From Neobacillus rhizosphaerae (lineage in GTDB: Bacteria; Bacillota; Bacilli; Bacillales; Cytobacillaceae), in NCBI RefSeq assembly GCF_937468385.1, contig NZ_CALBWS010000001.1, positions 248,001 through 312,000 of the forward strand: a DNA stretch of 64,000 bases. Direction: 5' to 3'. Below the pieces are notes generated by a model that saw nothing but the letters and a program-made list of their open reading frames with translations, was not told where the DNA came from and did no database searches. Of this stretch, positions 24,742-33,469 are shown in pieces. Within the stretch, counting starts at the first letter, position 1. Every line of letters begins with the position of its first letter. The position numbers were made by a program, and so were the translations under genes.

Positions 24742-25498
24742 CAATAACCTCCTGAACTTGATTATTTGAAGATGAATGTCCTGTATTGAACAGCAAAATA
24801 GCGGTTAATACACAAGCAAATGCTGTAATGCCAAGGACACTTAATTTTAAATATGCTACTAATAAAAATCCTAAAAATAAGAAACAAGCCGTCTTTTTGT
24901 TCACAATCATCCTAACTAATAATGCAAACCCAATCGCCGGAATAATCCCCATTGCATAATTTAGACCCGAATTAACAAAACTAGGTATTATATTTACAAA
25001 AGATTGAATAGCTTTTGAACCTAAAAAGAATCCGGCAGAAGTCAAACCAGCTAACAATATTGCCTGACTAAAAACAGCTATGTAATGCATGCGATCAATT
25101 CCTCTATAATTCGCTTCATTGGCATATTTGTCTGCTTTTGCAGCCAATAACGGAACCCAAACAATCATTAATAAATTCCATAACATTTGCATTAACATAG
25201 AAATTGGAACAGCTAATGCCACTGCTGTTGCTATACTAGAGTGTGTTACAATCACATACGATGTTCCGATAATAGATCCCGAAACCATATCTGGTGGGTT
25301 ACTTGCTCCTATAGCCATCGCTCCTAACCAAACCAACTCTAATGAAGCCCCTACTTTAATACCTGTTGTCAAATCTCCTAAAACAAGTCCCACTAACATT
25401 CCCATTACAATTGGTCGAGAAATCATACTACTACCGAAAAAACTATTTAAATAACCTAAAATTGCCAATAGAAAGATAAGCAATGATTGTGTTAACAT
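24725..25498 (-). CDS. PTS mannose/sorbose-family IIC component
   Basis: The 257 residues are strongly hydrophobic. The pattern PIVMGMLVGLVLGDLTTGIKVGASLELVWLG is the typical entry of mannose-family IIC proteins (only VLGDLTTGIKVGASLELVW need be checked), followed by AIGASNPPDMVSGSIIGT. It is the transport channel of the sugar phosphotransferase system. The gene is 16 bp after IIB and overlaps IID. The sugar is not evident. Confidence 0.92.
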   Translation of the reverse strand: MLTQSLLIFLLAILGYLNSFFGSSMISRPIVMGMLVGLVLGDLTTGIKVGASLELVWLGAMAIGASNPPDMVSGSIIGTSYVIVTHSSIATAVALAVPISMLMQMLWNLLMIVWVPLLAAKADKYANEANYRGIDRMHYIAVFSQAILLAGLTSAGFFLGSKAIQSFVNIIPSFVNSGLNYAMGIIPAIGFALLVRMIVNKKTACFLFLGFLLVAYLKLSVLGITAFACVLTAILLFNTGHSSSNNQVQEVIDDNEF

Positions 25499-25514
25499 GC
25501 CACTCGTCTCCTTT

Positions 25515-25985
25515 TTATATTAAATCCATCACATCTTTAGCTGGCTCATCAGGCACCATTTGAATTTCCAATCGGATTCCTTTACCATTCATTTTACGTA
25601 GTAACTCACAGTCCTTATCAGAAACTGAAAAAGCTTTAGAAATTTGTCGTCTATTTTCTATTAATTTTGCCCCTCCTAAATTAATCATTTTTATTACATC
25701 TACTTTTTCAGATAATCGATACGCATCTTCTACAGATTCTACAACAATCAATAATTTATATTTGTCTGTTACCCCACTATTTAAAGATGTTATAGAATCC
25801 TCTATACTCTTCATTACCAATCTTAATCCCTCGGGTTTTGCCATGCGTAAAGCTGCCATGCGTAAAGAATCTTTCGCAACTGCGTCATTGGCAATCAAAA
25901 TACAATCTGTTCCTAATACTTTTGTCCATGAAAATGCGACTTGTCCATGTAATAATCGATGATCTACTCTCACTAACTTAATCAT
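25515..25985 (-). CDS. PTS mannose/sorbose-family IIB component
   Basis: The 156 residues begin IKLVRVDHRLLHGQVAFSWT, which contains the conserved HGQV motif with the phosphorylated histidine of mannose-type IIB proteins. It carries the phosphate from IIA to the incoming sugar in the cytoplasm. Its ATG overlaps the last 8 bases of the BtpA-family gene, with CGGAGGGG as ribosome binding site, so the two are translationally coupled. Confidence 0.93.
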   Translation of the reverse strand: MIKLVRVDHRLLHGQVAFSWTKVLGTDCILIANDAVAKDSLRMAALRMAKPEGLRLVMKSIEDSITSLNSGVTDKYKLLIVVESVEDAYRLSEKVDVIKMINLGGAKLIENRRQISKAFSVSDKDCELLRKMNGKGIRLEIQMVPDEPAKDVMDLI

Positions 25986-26727
25986 TAAAACCCCTCCGTA
26001 TATTGCTTACTGTTTCTACTACTGCTTTGACATTTTCAATTGATACCTCTTCTTCTGCTACATGTTTTTCTTTAAAATAACTGCCGATAATTGCGCCGTC
26101 TGCATATTTAAACTGCTCTTTCATGTTTTCAGGAGTAACACCTGCACCAATAATGAGTGGAAAGCTCCCCAAAGTATTTCTGAATTGAATAATTTTCTCC
26201 GTTGAAGTTTCTTGTCCAGTTGCTTCTCCTGTAACACAAATCGCATCACAACGGTCTTGTGCAATGATTAAATCTTGTTCTACCGTATTTTTCGATAGTA
26301 CCGGTTGATATTTAAAACGTACTCCTCCTAAAATATATCCTGGATAATCTTGATACCATTTAGTAAAGAAAGCGTCTAAAGTTTCTTCATCTCTAGGTTG
26401 TACATGCCCTACAACAGAGTCTAACTGTACAAAATTTGCTTCATATCCTTTGGCTAATTCAAATCCCATTTGATCGACATTTAAACAATTTACACCATAA
26501 GGAATAGGTAATTTGCATTTTTCAATATATTGCAATCCTTGTTCTAAATTTTTATAAGTACCAAAATAGTTTTCAATAATGACAGCATCTAATCCATTAT
26601 TTACATAAACGTCTAGTTCCCTCTTCAATCTTTCCATTACATCTTTCTCTGAGGTTCCTTTCAAATGTAGCATTCCAAAGATAACCTTTTTCTGTTGGAA
26701 CATATCTAAAAAATTTCGATCTCTCAT
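25978..26727 (-). CDS. BtpA/SgcQ-family protein
   Basis: The 249 residues follow the BtpA family: FGMLHLKGTSEKDVMERLKREL at the start (key GMLHLKG), AVIIENYFGT, YGVNCLNVDQMG, then CVTGEATGQ and PLIIGAGVTPENM near the end, a TIM-barrel pattern. In enterobacteria SgcQ is encoded with a PTS of unknown sugar specificity; BtpA itself was linked to photosystem I in cyanobacteria. Here it sits inside a mannose-type PTS operon, so a role in sugar-phosphate metabolism is likely but unproven. Confidence 0.85.
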   Translation of the reverse strand: MRDRNFLDMFQQKKVIFGMLHLKGTSEKDVMERLKRELDVYVNNGLDAVIIENYFGTYKNLEQGLQYIEKCKLPIPYGVNCLNVDQMGFELAKGYEANFVQLDSVVGHVQPRDEETLDAFFTKWYQDYPGYILGGVRFKYQPVLSKNTVEQDLIIAQDRCDAICVTGEATGQETSTEKIIQFRNTLGSFPLIIGAGVTPENMKEQFKYADGAIIGSYFKEKHVAEEEVSIENVKAVVETVSNIRRGFND

Positions 26728-26743
26728 AATTGCCTCCAGTTAG

Positions 26744-27163
26744 TTAAAACTCTTCTTCGATCATAGGACTTAATTGAACATATCGTATACCTTCTCGTGC
26801 CTTTTCAACAATTTCATGTGCTTCGTTCTCTCCAATTTTTTGTGTATACTCGATACAAACCATCAACAATAAATTTAAATTCGTACCAGCGAAAACCTTT
26901 ACATTTTCATATTTCAATAATTGGCACATCGCACTACAAACACTCGCACCAAACAAATCCGTTAAAATAACATATTCTTTTTCTGCACTCACATCTGATA
27001 ATATTTCTTTTTCAAGTTTCTCCACAAAATCATCCGCAGACATTCCCGGAAGTAAAGTATACGCTTCCAATTCATAAGGAAGATCTCCACATATCATATT
27101 GCCTGCATGTGCTAAACCCTGCGAATAATTTCCATGTGAAGCAATCACTATTTTGCGCTCCAT
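26744..27163 (-). CDS. PTS mannose-family IIA component
   Basis: About 139 residues starting MERKIVIASHGNYSQGLAHA. The histidine in SHGNYSQGL is the expected phosphorylation site of mannose-type IIA, and DLFGASVCSAMCQLL matches the family core. ATG 27163 is chosen because AAGGTG lies seven bases upstream; the GTG at 27172 overlaps that site. It is first gene of the operon IIA-btpA-IIB-IIC-IID, divergent from a GntR regulator. Confidence 0.92.
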   Translation of the reverse strand: MERKIVIASHGNYSQGLAHAGNMICGDLPYELEAYTLLPGMSADDFVEKLEKEILSDVSAEKEYVILTDLFGASVCSAMCQLLKYENVKVFAGTNLNLLLMVCIEYTQKIGENEAHEIVEKAREGIRYVQLSPMIEEEF

Positions 27164-27183
27164 CTTTAACACCTTCCCTAAAC

Positions 27184-27223
27184 TTGTATTATGTTGTATT
27201 ATACAGATATAGGTTAATACAAC
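27184..27223. promoter_or_regulatory. Probable GntR operator of the PTS operon
   Basis: GTTGTATTA (27193-27201) and TAATACAAC (27215-27223) form a 9-bp inverted repeat. A direct TTGTATTA copy lies just to the left (27184-27191). The element lies 21 bp upstream of the IIA start and 92 bp upstream of the gntR start, so binding would affect both. A TATAAT for the gntR direction is visible at 27265-27270. Confidence 0.6.
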
Positions 27224-27314
27224 ATTGGCAGTGCTGTCAATGCTTTAATATCAACTTTTTCATCTATAATGAAATGCACTTCTGAATAACAATGATATCA
27301 AGGTGGGAATTGGA

Positions 27315-28031
27315 ATGGAAAACTTAAATCAATTGAATGCTATCACTTTACAAGAGCAACTTTATGCAATTCTTCAAAAAAAAATTCAAGAGGGTGAATA
27401 TAAACCTGGAGAAAAGATTCCTTCTGAAGCACAACTAGAAAAAACATATAATGTTAGTCGTGTAACTGTAAGGAGCGTGCTACAAAGACTTGTGGATCAA
27501 GATACTTTGATTAAAAAACGAGGAAAAGGGACATTCGTAAATAATGTTGTTCACACAGAAAATGTCCTAACCGGTGGAAGTTTTACTGAAACATGTAAAA
27601 AAATGGGTAGAATTCCTTCGACAGAAATCATTGCTTTTCACAATGAAGCGGTGCATAATGAACTTTTTGCTGAATTAAAAGATAGAAAGAACGAAATAAT
27701 TTTAATAAAAAGAGTGCGAAAAGTAGATGAAACACCTTGCATTTTAGAAATTGATTATTTACCAACCAACTATACTTTTTTAACAAATTTACAAGATTCT
27801 CTTTTAGATCAATTAGAAAGAGAACTACACACTAAATTACAAATTTTCGAAGATTATTTTCAAATTATCTTTTCAACGAAAGAAATTGCTGAGTTGTTAA
27901 ATTGTTCAGTAGGGATGCCTATATTAGAAGTAACGCAACATGTTTACAATTCAAAACATGAATTAGTCTATATCAATAAACAATATATTTTAACATCTAA
28001 ATATGTTTATGCCGTTCAATATAAAAAGTAG
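27315..28031 (+). CDS. GntR-family regulator with UTRA domain
   Basis: The 238 residues have a winged-helix start (LYAILQKKIQEGEYKPGEKIPSEAQLEKTYNVSRVTVRSVL, recognisable by GEKIPSEAQL and VSRVTVRSVL). They end in a UTRA effector domain (GGSFTE, LIKRVRKVD, EIDYLP, YINKQYI). HutC-type members of this family bind sugars or sugar phosphates. ATG 27315 is preferred, with AGGTGG eight bases before it; the GTG at 27303 lies in that site. It is divergent from the PTS operon, which it most likely represses. Confidence 0.92.
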   Translation: MENLNQLNAITLQEQLYAILQKKIQEGEYKPGEKIPSEAQLEKTYNVSRVTVRSVLQRLVDQDTLIKKRGKGTFVNNVVHTENVLTGGSFTETCKKMGRIPSTEIIAFHNEAVHNELFAELKDRKNEIILIKRVRKVDETPCILEIDYLPTNYTFLTNLQDSLLDQLERELHTKLQIFEDYFQIIFSTKEIAELLNCSVGMPILEVTQHVYNSKHELVYINKQYILTSKYVYAVQYKK

Positions 28032-28058
28032 TGAAAAAAGAAACTCATTCTGAATAAG

Positions 28059-28275
28059 GAAGCTATTCATTTTATCGAGATTAGCATCGGCCACTTAATT
28101 GAAGAAGACGAGTTAATACAACAGTTAAGTAGAAAAGAAAAATGTTTATGAAGCAAAAAACACATTAAATGACTCTTTTCTACTTTACAATGTATTTTCT
28201 CAAACACTTCAAATAAACATGATGCAGTAGCAAGAAAAATGGAATGTTTATTATATGAAAGTCAAAAACAATAGC
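28059..28275 (+). pseudogene. Decayed gene downstream of gntR, unrecognised
   Basis: Three out-of-frame pieces look protein-like: EAIHFIEISIGHLIEEDELI, then YEAKNTLNDSFLLYNVFSQT, then ARKMECLLYESQKQ before a stop. Together they suggest one gene broken by indels, perhaps 75 residues of its C-terminus. I cannot assign a family. A terminator follows immediately. Confidence 0.35.
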
Positions 28276-28276
28276 A

Positions 28277-28315
28277 CATCATCACCAAATGAAAAGGTGA
28301 TGATGTCTTGTTCTT
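28277..28315 (+). terminator. Terminator of the gntR transcript
   Basis: A 10-bp stem CATCATCACC/GGTGATGATG is followed by TCTTGTTCTTTTATAT. Confidence 0.75.
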
Positions 28316-28325
28316 TTATATCTAT

Positions 28326-28451
28326 TTAACTGGACTCGCCATTGTTCTTTTGTGTCACGCGCTCACGTATCTGTTTGTATAAGAAACGACCAATGTTTCC
28401 CCTGTTAAGCCAGACATATTTACTTAATAGCCAGAAAAGAAGCCAAATATA
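28326..28451 (-). pseudogene. Membrane protein C-terminal fragment, unrecognised
   Basis: An open minus-strand stretch of 41 codons reads WLLFWLLSKYVWLNRGNIGR, then FLYKQIRERVTQKNN, and a stop. A hydrophobic segment followed by a basic tail suggests the end of a membrane protein. It has no start codon. From here to 29254 I see only short, unconvincing frames. Confidence 0.25.
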
Positions 28452-29254
28452 TGTCTATTACAAGGTACAATAGCAATATTCCTAAATTCAGCGAACCTAA
28501 AATAAGGGAATGTAGACAATCTACTTCCCCTCACTCGCGACATTTTAGAATGATGTTCTACATATCGGAAAACTTCTCATTATCGAAAACATCTACATGA
28601 AAACGCATCGTTATTCGTTGTGCCAAAGGTCTATTTTGGTTCAAACTCAATCGTGCCTGCAAATGTGGAAGGCCAGCGATGAGTGCAGGGCCTTAAACCT
28701 TTATTCCACTCAGACCCTTTTTATTTAAAAGGGGGTGGGGCATAAAACCCTGTAATAACAAGACCCATCTAATACCTCCTAGCCCCCGGAATTTTTTTAA
28801 AAAAAATTTACCCATATAGCTATTTTTGAGGAATTCAAAGAAAATAAGAGCAATTGTTAAAAGAAACTTAGCTTTGTTGTAGATAATACTGGTATCCATT
28901 CAAAATACAATTACATTTCAAGGATATGAATCGATTGGTAGAATACATTTATTTATTAATAAAAGCTAAAATTGGATATAGGAAATCATCATTGAAAACA
29001 AAAAAACATAATTGGATGTTAAAAACAAAATTTAAAGGACCATCCCACACTTGAGTTTCATAAAGAGTTGAAAGGACATTTAATTTCTAAAAGTTGCATT
29101 TTGTTTGTGGAGAGTGCTTTAAGTAAATAAATATTAGTTTTTTTCATTAAACCTAATTCAATCAAGTTATGTTACAGGCACAAGATCATGGTATGATTTA
29201 ACAGTCGGTAACTATAACTTTTACAAAAAAATTTTTGAAGGTGAGAGTTTAGTT

Positions 29255-29566
29255 ATGAGAGGAACAATTAAGAAAGATGGATCTTCGTGGTTTATTTTAT
29301 TTGATGTTGGAATAGATCCTATAACCGGTAAAAGAAAGCAGAAGAAAAAAGGGGTTTTTAGACAAAAAAAGAGGCCGAGAAATATCTAAATGAACAATTA
29401 ATTTCAATTAACAATGGAACCTATTTTGAGCCAAAAGATATTACCATGAGTGGATATCTTGATTACTGGATTGAAAATTATGCACAATAAGCGTTGCACC
29501 TAGAACTTTAGAGCATTTAAATAACTTATGAAAAATGATTTAATATCTAATGTTACCAAAATGTGA
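29255..29566 (+). pseudogene. Tyrosine integrase, N-terminal remnant (ICE/phage type)
   Basis: ATG 29255 (GAAGGTGAG upstream) starts MRGTIKKDGSSWFILFDVGI, DPITGKRKQKKKG, the AP2-like arm-binding domain of ICEBs1-type integrases. A frameshift near 29367 leads into KKEAEKYLNEQLISINNGTY and then SGYLDYWIENYA, the core-binding domain. Further stops follow, and the catalytic domain is deleted. A last piece, NVTKM before a stop at 29566, may be the original C-terminus. It lies about 90 bp from tRNA-Sec copy D, as expected for the integrase of an element inserted there. Confidence 0.8.
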
Positions 29567-29655
29567 CCAAAGATAATTATTATAGTTGTTGGCCAACAAC
29601 TTTTACTCTAATCTAACTTCTCAAAAAACCCCATAAACCCTTATATATCAAGATT

Positions 29656-29718
29656 GGCGGGACTGCGTGGGAATCGAACCCACCAGACCACACACGGTGG
29701 TCTCAAGCAGTTTTGAAG
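29656..29718 (-). repeat. tRNA-Sec 3'-half copy D (att-like site)
   Basis: The 63 bp equal the intact tRNA-Sec 3' half from the discriminator to the anticodon loop. The sequence past the loop follows copies A and B, not the tRNA. Next to it, on the minus strand at 29799-29855, lies a decayed integrase C-terminus (GAMLGAQIFKTTNH and stop). The region up to the IS256 remnant (29860-30230) shows only a possible second integrase end, MLANVLARR, at 30033-30062. Confidence 0.87.
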
Positions 29719-30231
29719 TTTGCTAGCATCTTTTTTTCTAGTATCTTTATGTACTCGGAAATATTGATATATCAAGCTTTCTTACTTCCTAGTGTTTGCT
29801 AGTGATTTGTAGTTTTAAAAATTTGGGCACCAAGCATGGCACCTATAGCCATCTGTTAGGTAATGATTAAAATCACACCATTACTTAACCTATTTCCTAC
29901 CTCAACCCTGTCAATCTTATGTAGCAAAATCAAGCTAGTTCAACTGAATTAAATAAGTTAAATAAATATTGATTTATCAAGGTTTTATTGGGGTCAAAAT
30001 CAACCAAGTTAAATCAATTCATTTAAGAAAAATAAGTATGTTAGCAAATGTGTTAGCAAGAAGGTGAGCAGGTGATCTACTTTCATTTAAATCCTCGCTA
30101 GTACGTTTAAAGGTAAATAAGCTAAATATTTATTTCTTAATTAGTGGTTCGTGAATATTTTGCTGTAAAAGTAGACATATAGGAAAAATTTAAAGATCCT
30201 GTTTAAGGATGCCATTCATAAGTCTTTTTAG

Positions 30232-30470
30232 GATGAATTCGATGATCATCTCGGCAATTCAAAACATGATAATGTGGGTGACCATACTGGAAATAGTCGA
30301 AATGAATATAGTCAATAAACAGTTAAGACAAAGTTTGGCAATACAATGAAACACAAATTATTAAAAAATATGAAAAAACCACCAATGGATTGAAAGATCA
30401 AATTATTGGCCTTTATTCCAAAGGAATGTCTACTAAAGACATTGAAGATCAAAAGAAAGATCTATATTGA
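30232..30470 (+). pseudogene. IS256-family transposase remnant
   Basis: DEFDDHLGNSKHD, TGNSRNEYSQ-stop-TVKTKFG, then in another frame IIKKYEKTTNGLKDQIIGLY and SKGMSTKDIED match the N-terminal part of IS256-type (Mutator) transposases. Premature stops and the loss of the DDE catalytic region make it inactive. Confidence 0.75.
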
Positions 30471-30583
30471 ATTGATTTAAATGTATCAAACATATAATTT
30501 TAGTTCTTGCCTTGCGAAGATTGTCAGATTTTACTTACACAAGATTTTCCACACACCCTTTATTTGTGTCATTTTTCTTCTCA

Positions 30584-30715
30584 TCACATACCTAGACGTT
30601 CTCTCCCCCTTTGTAATTTCGTACAGTTACTCATTTTCTCTTTTAGGAATGCATTCTCCTCCTCAAGTTCAAGTATCCGTTTTTGGAAGAATCTAAATCG
30701 TTGGTTTTCTGTCAT
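30584..30715 (-). pseudogene. Small coiled-coil frame, possible transposase remnant
   Basis: Forty-three residues from an ATG: MTENQRFRFFQKRILELEEE, then NAFLKEKMS and a basic end. The EEEN...LK pattern is a short coiled coil, as in the linker of some IS accessory proteins. There is no good ribosome binding site and it stands among other IS debris. Function is unknown. Confidence 0.25.
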
Positions 30716-31029
30716 TTTAGGTAATGCTTTATGAAAACACTCTAACCCATATTTTTTTTCCAACTATAAAGTGTGTTAATGTTTATATCCATCTCTTACT
30801 TTTCATTTAATCACACTCTTTTATGTCAATTTTATTGAATACTTCAATATCATTCATCTCCGTTTTTCTTATCTTCAATTAGTGAAATCATTTTTCATGA
30901 AATTATCCATATCTTTGTTCAATCTCAAATGTTTCTAAATTGAGAATTATATTGCATTGTCACTTTGGAAAATAATTATCATGATTTTTTTGATATACAT
31001 TGCAAATGTATTTCTAGTAAATAAAGAAG

Positions 31030-31068
31030 AGGGTGTCCCAAGTAACTTTTTAGGGGGCACCCTTTTTG
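31030..31068 (+). terminator. Strong terminator-like hairpin
   Basis: AGGGTGTCCC pairs with GGGGGCACCCT around a 13-nt loop, followed by TTTTTG. No intact plus-strand gene precedes it. Confidence 0.6.
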
Positions 31069-31092
31069 TAATGAGCATGTTAAATTTGTGTG

Positions 31093-31281
31093 TTGATTTC
31101 CGCTCCAGGCGCTCGCTTTCCGCGGGAGGTTCGGGGAGCCTCCTCGGCGCTACCTGCGCCTGAGGGGTCTCCCCGGACCCGTACTCCCGCAGGACACTGA
31201 ATTACATCCTTGAATCCGCCCACGCACGAAGGAAATGCGATAGCATTTTCGAGGAGTCGAGCGCCTTCCGCTCCAATCAAC
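31093..31281. repeat. GC-rich dispersed repeat with inverted ends
   Basis: The 189-bp block is far richer in GC than its surroundings. It starts TTGATTTCCGCTCCAGGCGC and ends GAGCGCCTTCCGCTCCAATC, so the ends are inverted (TTGATT...GGCGCTCG). It contains further hairpins around GGGGAGCCTCC and GGTCTCCCC. Very similar blocks recur between genes in many Bacillaceae genomes and are often miscalled as ORFs. I see no coding potential. Confidence 0.65.
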
Positions 31282-31359
31282 ATAGCTGAAAAATTATCAT
31301 GTACTTTGACTTATAGTAGTGGTGCCTGTCACCTTTTGGAACAGCCTCTTTTTGATTAC

Positions 31360-32523
31360 TTAAGCTGTGCGATATGCTGACTCTTTCCAAGCAAGGGTTA
31401 ACCCAATTCCGACTGATAATAAGACTGTTGCAAAATAAATAGGATAGTTTAAATTGATATCGAATAAAATCCCGCCAATAATTGGTCCAATTACATTACC
31501 GATACTTGTAAACATCGAATTCATACCGCCAACAAAACCTTGCTCATTTCCGGCAATTTTTGATAAATACGATGTCACAGCAGGTCGCATTAAATCAAAT
31601 CCGAGAAATACAGTTACTGTAACAAGTAAAATCGTAAAGTATGTGTTCACGAATGTGATTAAAAGTACAAGGATCGTCGAGAGAATAAGGCTATAACGAA
31701 TTAAACGAATTTCACCCATCCATTTAGTCAGGCGATCGAATAATGCAACTTGAACAATCGCCCCTACAATACCTCCGCCTGATATAATGATGGCAATGTC
31801 CTTCGATGTAAAGCCAAATTTATGATCGACAAATAAAGGAAATAACGATTCAAAGGCTGCTAAACCAAACTGTGAAAGTAAAATAATCATAAAGGATATA
31901 AAATACATCGGTGCAAAAATACGTTTAATTCCTGTTTTTTGCCCTTTTACTTCTTCATTTTCAGGATTTCGTTCTGGCTCACGAAGTGCGATAACAGATA
32001 TAATGGCTGCGAATAATGCAATGACTGTTGCAATGAAGAACGGTAAGCGAGAACCAAACTCTGCTAAGAAACCTCCAACACCAGGCCCAACAATAAAACC
32101 TGTTGAAATGGCTGCCGACATATATCCAAGTGCTTTTGCCCGTGTATCAACCGTTGTAACATCTGCAATCACTGCTGTTACAGCTGGCATCATGAATGCT
32201 GCACTGACACCACCAAGCATACGAGAAATAAAAAGAACTTCAACTGTTTTTCCGATTCCGAATAAAAACTCTGAAATACTAAAAATGATCATACCAGTAA
32301 CGATCATCCTTTTTCGCCCAAATCGGTCTACCCAACTGCCTGCAATTGGAGACACAATTAACTGTGTGACAGCGAAAGCAGCAACCATATAGCCGACAAT
32401 TGATCCAGATAAATTTAACTCATCCATGATTGTAGGTGTAACTGGAATAACAAGGCTAATTCCTAAAAAGGTAATGAATAGATTCGTCAATACGATAGCT
32501 AAGGTTAAGTTTTGTTTTTGCAT
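31360..32523 (-). CDS. MFS multidrug efflux pump (Bmr/Blt/NorA-like)
   Basis: The 387 residues have about 12 membrane segments. They include the loop motif GSWVDRFGRKRMIVTG (MFS motif A) and the drug-proton antiporter motif C (GYMSAAISTGFIVGPGVGG). The length and motifs fit 12-helix DHA1 pumps such as Bmr, Blt and NorA of Gram-positive bacteria, which extrude lipophilic cations. The promoter has the layout of a MerR-activated promoter, but no MerR gene is adjacent. Natural substrates cannot be told from the sequence. Confidence 0.88.
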   Translation of the reverse strand: MQKQNLTLAIVLTNLFITFLGISLVIPVTPTIMDELNLSGSIVGYMVAAFAVTQLIVSPIAGSWVDRFGRKRMIVTGMIIFSISEFLFGIGKTVEVLFISRMLGGVSAAFMMPAVTAVIADVTTVDTRAKALGYMSAAISTGFIVGPGVGGFLAEFGSRLPFFIATVIALFAAIISVIALREPERNPENEEVKGQKTGIKRIFAPMYFISFMIILLSQFGLAAFESLFPLFVDHKFGFTSKDIAIIISGGGIVGAIVQVALFDRLTKWMGEIRLIRYSLILSTILVLLITFVNTYFTILLVTVTVFLGFDLMRPAVTSYLSKIAGNEQGFVGGMNSMFTSIGNVIGPIIGGILFDINLNYPIYFATVLLSVGIGLTLAWKESAYRTA

Positions 32524-32562
32524 ATTGCTTTACTCCTTTAGAAAAAACTCTATAGAACATAA

Positions 32563-32591
32563 TGTATAGCATCCCCGAAGGGGAGAGTCAA
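32563..32591 (-). promoter_or_regulatory. MerR-type promoter of the efflux pump gene
   Basis: The minus strand reads TTGACTCTCCCCTTCGGGGA and then TGCTATACATT. The -35 TTGACT is separated by 19 bp from TACATT (or 17 bp from TATACA), with a CCCC-TTC-GGGG palindrome in the spacer. Promoters such as bmr, activated by BmrR, have this stretched layout and nearly the same first 12 bases. Confidence 0.6.
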
Positions 32592-32773
32592 CGAATTTAT
32601 TATCATAATGAATCGGTTTTGTCCTAAATCCACGCTTTTTTAGAGGATAACTGAAATAATATGTATTATCATATATTTTTATTACCATATTCTATCACTA
32701 ACTTGCCCCTACAGTGTAAAAAAAACATGGGGAAATAGTTGATTCTGAGATTAATTTTTAATTAAACTAGAAT

Positions 32774-33440
32774 TTATCTTTTATAGTGTTTAACTAACGA
32801 TGCGGCACCTATTACTCCAGCATCATTTCCTAACTGAGCCAGTTTAATTTTCGTACTTGTTCTTACTTGTGAATATGCAAACTTATGAAAGTAATTTTCT
32901 ACAACTTTCAACAGCATATCTCCTGCAGCTGACACTCCCCCACCAATTACAATTCCTTCAAGATTTTAAAAATTAGCAATATTTTCACAAGCTAATCCTA
33001 AATAGAAATAAAATTTATCCACTATAATGATAGCCAATCTATCTCCTCGTTTTGCTTGATCAAACACGGTCTTTGAAGTCACTTCTTGCCCATCATCAAT
33101 TAACCACTTCAGTTCTGATTCACCTGCAAATTCTTCAGATAAATCGCGGGCTAATCAGACAACACCTGTTGCACTTGCTGCTGTTCCTATTTTGCCATGT
33201 ATTAAGTTTCCTTCTGCAATCACGCCACCGCCAACACCTGTCCCAAGTGTGACAAAGACAACATTGTCACCACCTTCACCCGCACCCTTCCAGCTCTCTC
33301 CTAATGCCTCTACATTTGCATCATTATCGATATAAAATGGTATACTTGTTCCTCCTTTAATTGGTTCCTTTACTAGTTGCAATGTACTCCAATTTAAATT
33401 ATAGGCCCTGATGACAGTCCCATTTTTACGAATAACATTT
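32774..33440 (-). pseudogene. ROK-family glucokinase, broken
   Basis: Pieces of a ROK sugar kinase can be read in order: YNLNWSTLQLVKEPI, IPFYIDNDANVEALGES, VTLGTGVGGGVI (the phosphate/sugar motif), then ARDLSEEFAGESELKWLIDD and IGGGVSAAGD to LGNDAGVIGAASL. Frameshifts near 33160 and a TAA inside the fourth piece disrupt it. The N-terminal ATP-binding part (DxGxT) is missing. It belongs to the decayed sugar-utilisation genes of this zone. Confidence 0.85.
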
Positions 33441-33469
33441 TTTTTAAAAAATTAAGTTCATTACCCACT

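Noticed and set aside
28693..28899. 68-residue open frame on the minus strand
   Set aside because: Low-complexity, hydrophobic/basic sequence without ribosome binding site and no similarity I recognise. It lies in an AT-rich intergenic region.
30481..30734. Two overlapping plus-strand frames of about 70 residues
   Set aside because: They are opposite to the coiled-coil remnant, cysteine/serine/phenylalanine-rich, and have no start signals.
31080..31283. 67-residue minus-strand frame in the GC-rich repeat
   Set aside because: It is a known type of artefact: the repeat is structured non-coding DNA and lacks start signals.
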